From Acidobacteriota bacterium (GTDB lineage: Bacteria > Acidobacteriota > Polarisedimenticolia > J045): a DNA stretch of 8,576 bases. The stretch is from the NCBI GenBank assembly GCA_027064265.1, contig JAMOQA010000400.1:1-8576 (forward strand), given 5' to 3'. This document shows positions 7,325 through 8,576 of the stretch, piece by piece. Positions within the stretch are counted from its first letter, which is position 1. Every line of letters starts with the position of its first letter. Under the pieces are notes generated by a model. That model had not been told where the DNA came from. It did no database searches and was given only the letters and a program-made list of their open reading frames with translations. The translations under genes were made by a program, and so were the position numbers.

Positions 7325-8576
7325 ATGAAGAAGACTTTCGTGCTCGACACCAACGTCCTCCTCCACGACCCGCGGGCCCTCTTCCGGTTCGAGGACAACG
7401 ACGTCGTCGTCCCGATCGCGGTCATCGAGGAGGTGGACCGCTTCAAGAAGGAACTGACCGAGGTCGGGCGCAACGCCCGCGAGGTCTCGCGCCAGCTCGA
7501 CCGGCTGCGGCGGGAGGGGCACCTGACCGACGGCGTACGGATGCCGGGCGGGGGCACCCTGCGCATCCACCTCGGGGTGCCGGCTCCCCGGGACTTCCCG
7601 TTCCTCGAGGACGCCCACACGGCGGACATGAAGATCCTCGCCCTCGCCTGGGAGCTGACCCGGACGAACCCGCCGGTCGTGTTCCTCACCAAGGACACGA
7701 ACCTGCGGATCAAGGCGGACGCCGTCGGGATCCACGCGGAGGACTACGTCGAGAAAAACGGGGAGGTCAGCGAGACCAACCTGGCCCGGACCGAGCTGCA
7801 GGTCCCGGCGGAAGTCGTCGACCGGTTCTTCCGGGAGAAGGAACTCGACCTGGCGGAGGCCGGCCTCGAGGACCCGGGGCCGAACACCCCGGTGATCCTG
7901 GTCGACCAGGGAAACTCCAAGCACACCGCCCTCGCCCGGCGGCAGCCGTCGGAGGCGGTGCTGCGGCCGCTCCGGATCCCGAAGAGCGTGTCGGGCATTC
8001 GGCCGCGGAACGTGGAGCAGAAATTCGCGCTGGACCTGCTCCTCGATCCCGCCGTGCCCCTCGTCTGCCTCGTCGGGAAGGCGGGGACGGGGAAGACCCT
8101 CCTCGCCCTCGCCGCCGGGCTGATGCAGACGGTGGAGGAGCGGCAGTACCGGCGGCTCGTCGTCTCCCGGCCGATCTTCCCGATGGGCCGGGACCTCGGC
8201 TACCTGCCCGGCGACATGGACGAGAAGCTGCGGCCGTGGATGCAGCCGATCTTCGACAACCTGGAGTACATCCTGGCGGGCGGGTTCGCCGAGATGGGCG
8301 GCCGGGACGAGCGGGAGACCGACCCGTACCCGGTGCACGACCTGCTCGACCGGGGAATGCTGGAAATCGAGGCCCTGACCTACATCCGGGGCCGGTCCCT
8401 CCCCGGCCAGTACATGATCGTGGACGAGGCCCAAAACCTGACCCCCCACGAGGTGAAGACGGTGATCACCCGGGCGGGGGAGAACACGAAGATCGTGCTG
8501 ACCGGCGACCCCGACCAGATCGACAACCCCTACGTGGACGCCGCCTCGAACGGGCTCTCCTGGGCGTCGCTCAAGC
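7325..8576 (+). CDS. PIN domain - PhoH ATPase fusion protein (PhoH2/YlaK type), 3' end outside window
   Basis: The frame runs open from ATG 7325 to the window end (417 codons), so the last few dozen residues are missing. Residues 1 to about 140 form a PIN nuclease domain: VLDTNVLLHDP with Asp8, IEEVDRFKK with Glu35/Glu36, Asp101 in HTADMKIL and Asp124 in LTKDTNLRIKAD give a plausible acidic metal-binding cluster. A linker follows, and from about residue 225 a PhoH-type P-loop ATPase: RPRNVEQKFALDLLL, Walker A GKAGTGKT (251-258), SRPIFPMGRDLGYLPGDMDEKL in two parts, Walker B MIVDEAQN (364-371) and the sensor-like TGDPDQID (393-400). Studied PhoH2 proteins couple ATP-dependent RNA unwinding to RNA cleavage; here the activity is inferred. 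The start is supported by GGGGAG seven bases upstream and the N-terminal PIN motif. It lies beyond the probable terminator, so it may be its own unit or depend on read-through. A few A-ended codons (AAA, CAA, GTA) make its codon bias slightly looser than that of ppdK. Confidence 0.95.
   Translation, partial: MKKTFVLDTNVLLHDPRALFRFEDNDVVVPIAVIEEVDRFKKELTEVGRNAREVSRQLDRLRREGHLTDGVRMPGGGTLRIHLGVPAPRDFPFLEDAHTADMKILALAWELTRTNPPVVFLTKDTNLRIKADAVGIHAEDYVEKNGEVSETNLARTELQVPAEVVDRFFREKELDLAEAGLEDPGPNTPVILVDQGNSKHTALARRQPSEAVLRPLRIPKSVSGIRPRNVEQKFALDLLLDPAVPLVCLVGKAGTGKTLLALAAGLMQTVEERQYRRLVVSRPIFPMGRDLGYLPGDMDEKLRPWMQPIFDNLEYILAGGFAEMGGRDERETDPYPVHDLLDRGMLEIEALTYIRGRSLPGQYMIVDEAQNLTPHEVKTVITRAGENTKIVLTGDPDQIDNPYVDAASNGLSWASLK

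Noticed and set aside
3532..7713. A 1393-codon open frame on the minus strand, opposite glyS, ppdK and the start of phoH
   Set aside because: It is the mirror of strongly G/C-biased third codon positions. Its translation is low-complexity, rich in Pro, Arg, Gly, Leu, His and Val with no domain pattern, and it crosses three well-supported genes and a terminator.
7118..8449. A 443-codon minus-strand open frame opposite the end of ppdK and phoH
   Set aside because: The + strand frame encodes an unmistakable PIN-PhoH protein; the antisense product has no family pattern.
1..8576. Mobile elements, CRISPR arrays, tRNA genes, attachment sites or a defence-like system
   Set aside because: I saw no spaced direct repeats, terminal inverted repeats, transposase or integrase motifs, or tRNA-like sequence. 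All coding space is accounted for by six conserved genes.

Overview
The window is a very GC-rich, tightly packed stretch of bacterial chromosome with all genes on the + strand. It holds six protein genes. In order they are: the C-terminal part of an MgtE-type magnesium channel (cut by the left edge), recO, glyQ, glyS, ppdK, and a PIN-PhoH ATPase of the PhoH2/YlaK type (cut by the right edge). I see no tRNA or rRNA gene, mobile element, CRISPR array, integrase or phage gene.

Layout. From 1 to 4481, mgtE, recO, glyQ and glyS are joined by three consecutive 4-base stop/start overlaps (ATGA, ATGA, GTGA), which is the architecture of one translationally coupled operon. A 37-base gap with a good Shine-Dalgarno sequence leads to ppdK (4519-7269), probably on the same transcript. 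A perfect 14-bp GC-rich hairpin with a TTCG loop (7274-7305) follows the ppdK stop and probably marks the end of the operon. The PIN-PhoH gene starts 20 bases after that hairpin and runs off the window. No gene-free stretch exceeds 60 bases.

Roles. MgtE imports Mg2+. RecO loads RecA during gap repair. GlyQ and GlyS are the alpha and beta subunits of the bacterial alpha2beta2 glycyl-tRNA synthetase. PPDK interconverts pyruvate/ATP/Pi and PEP/AMP/PPi. The PhoH2-type protein joins an RNase-like PIN domain to a PhoH ATPase and probably acts on RNA. The genes share no single pathway; the operon looks like a growth-related housekeeping cluster.

Organism. The strong G/C preference at third codon positions and the recO-glyQ-glyS-ppdK order suggest a high-GC Gram-negative bacterium, perhaps of the former Deltaproteobacteria or Acidobacteriota. 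This is inference from remembered gene order and is not secure. The two-subunit GlyRS supports a bacterium and argues against lineages with the single-chain enzyme.

I found no convincing undescribed system. The points most worth a second look are the overlapping hairpins between ppdK and phoH, the competing recO start signals, and the run of 4-base overlaps.
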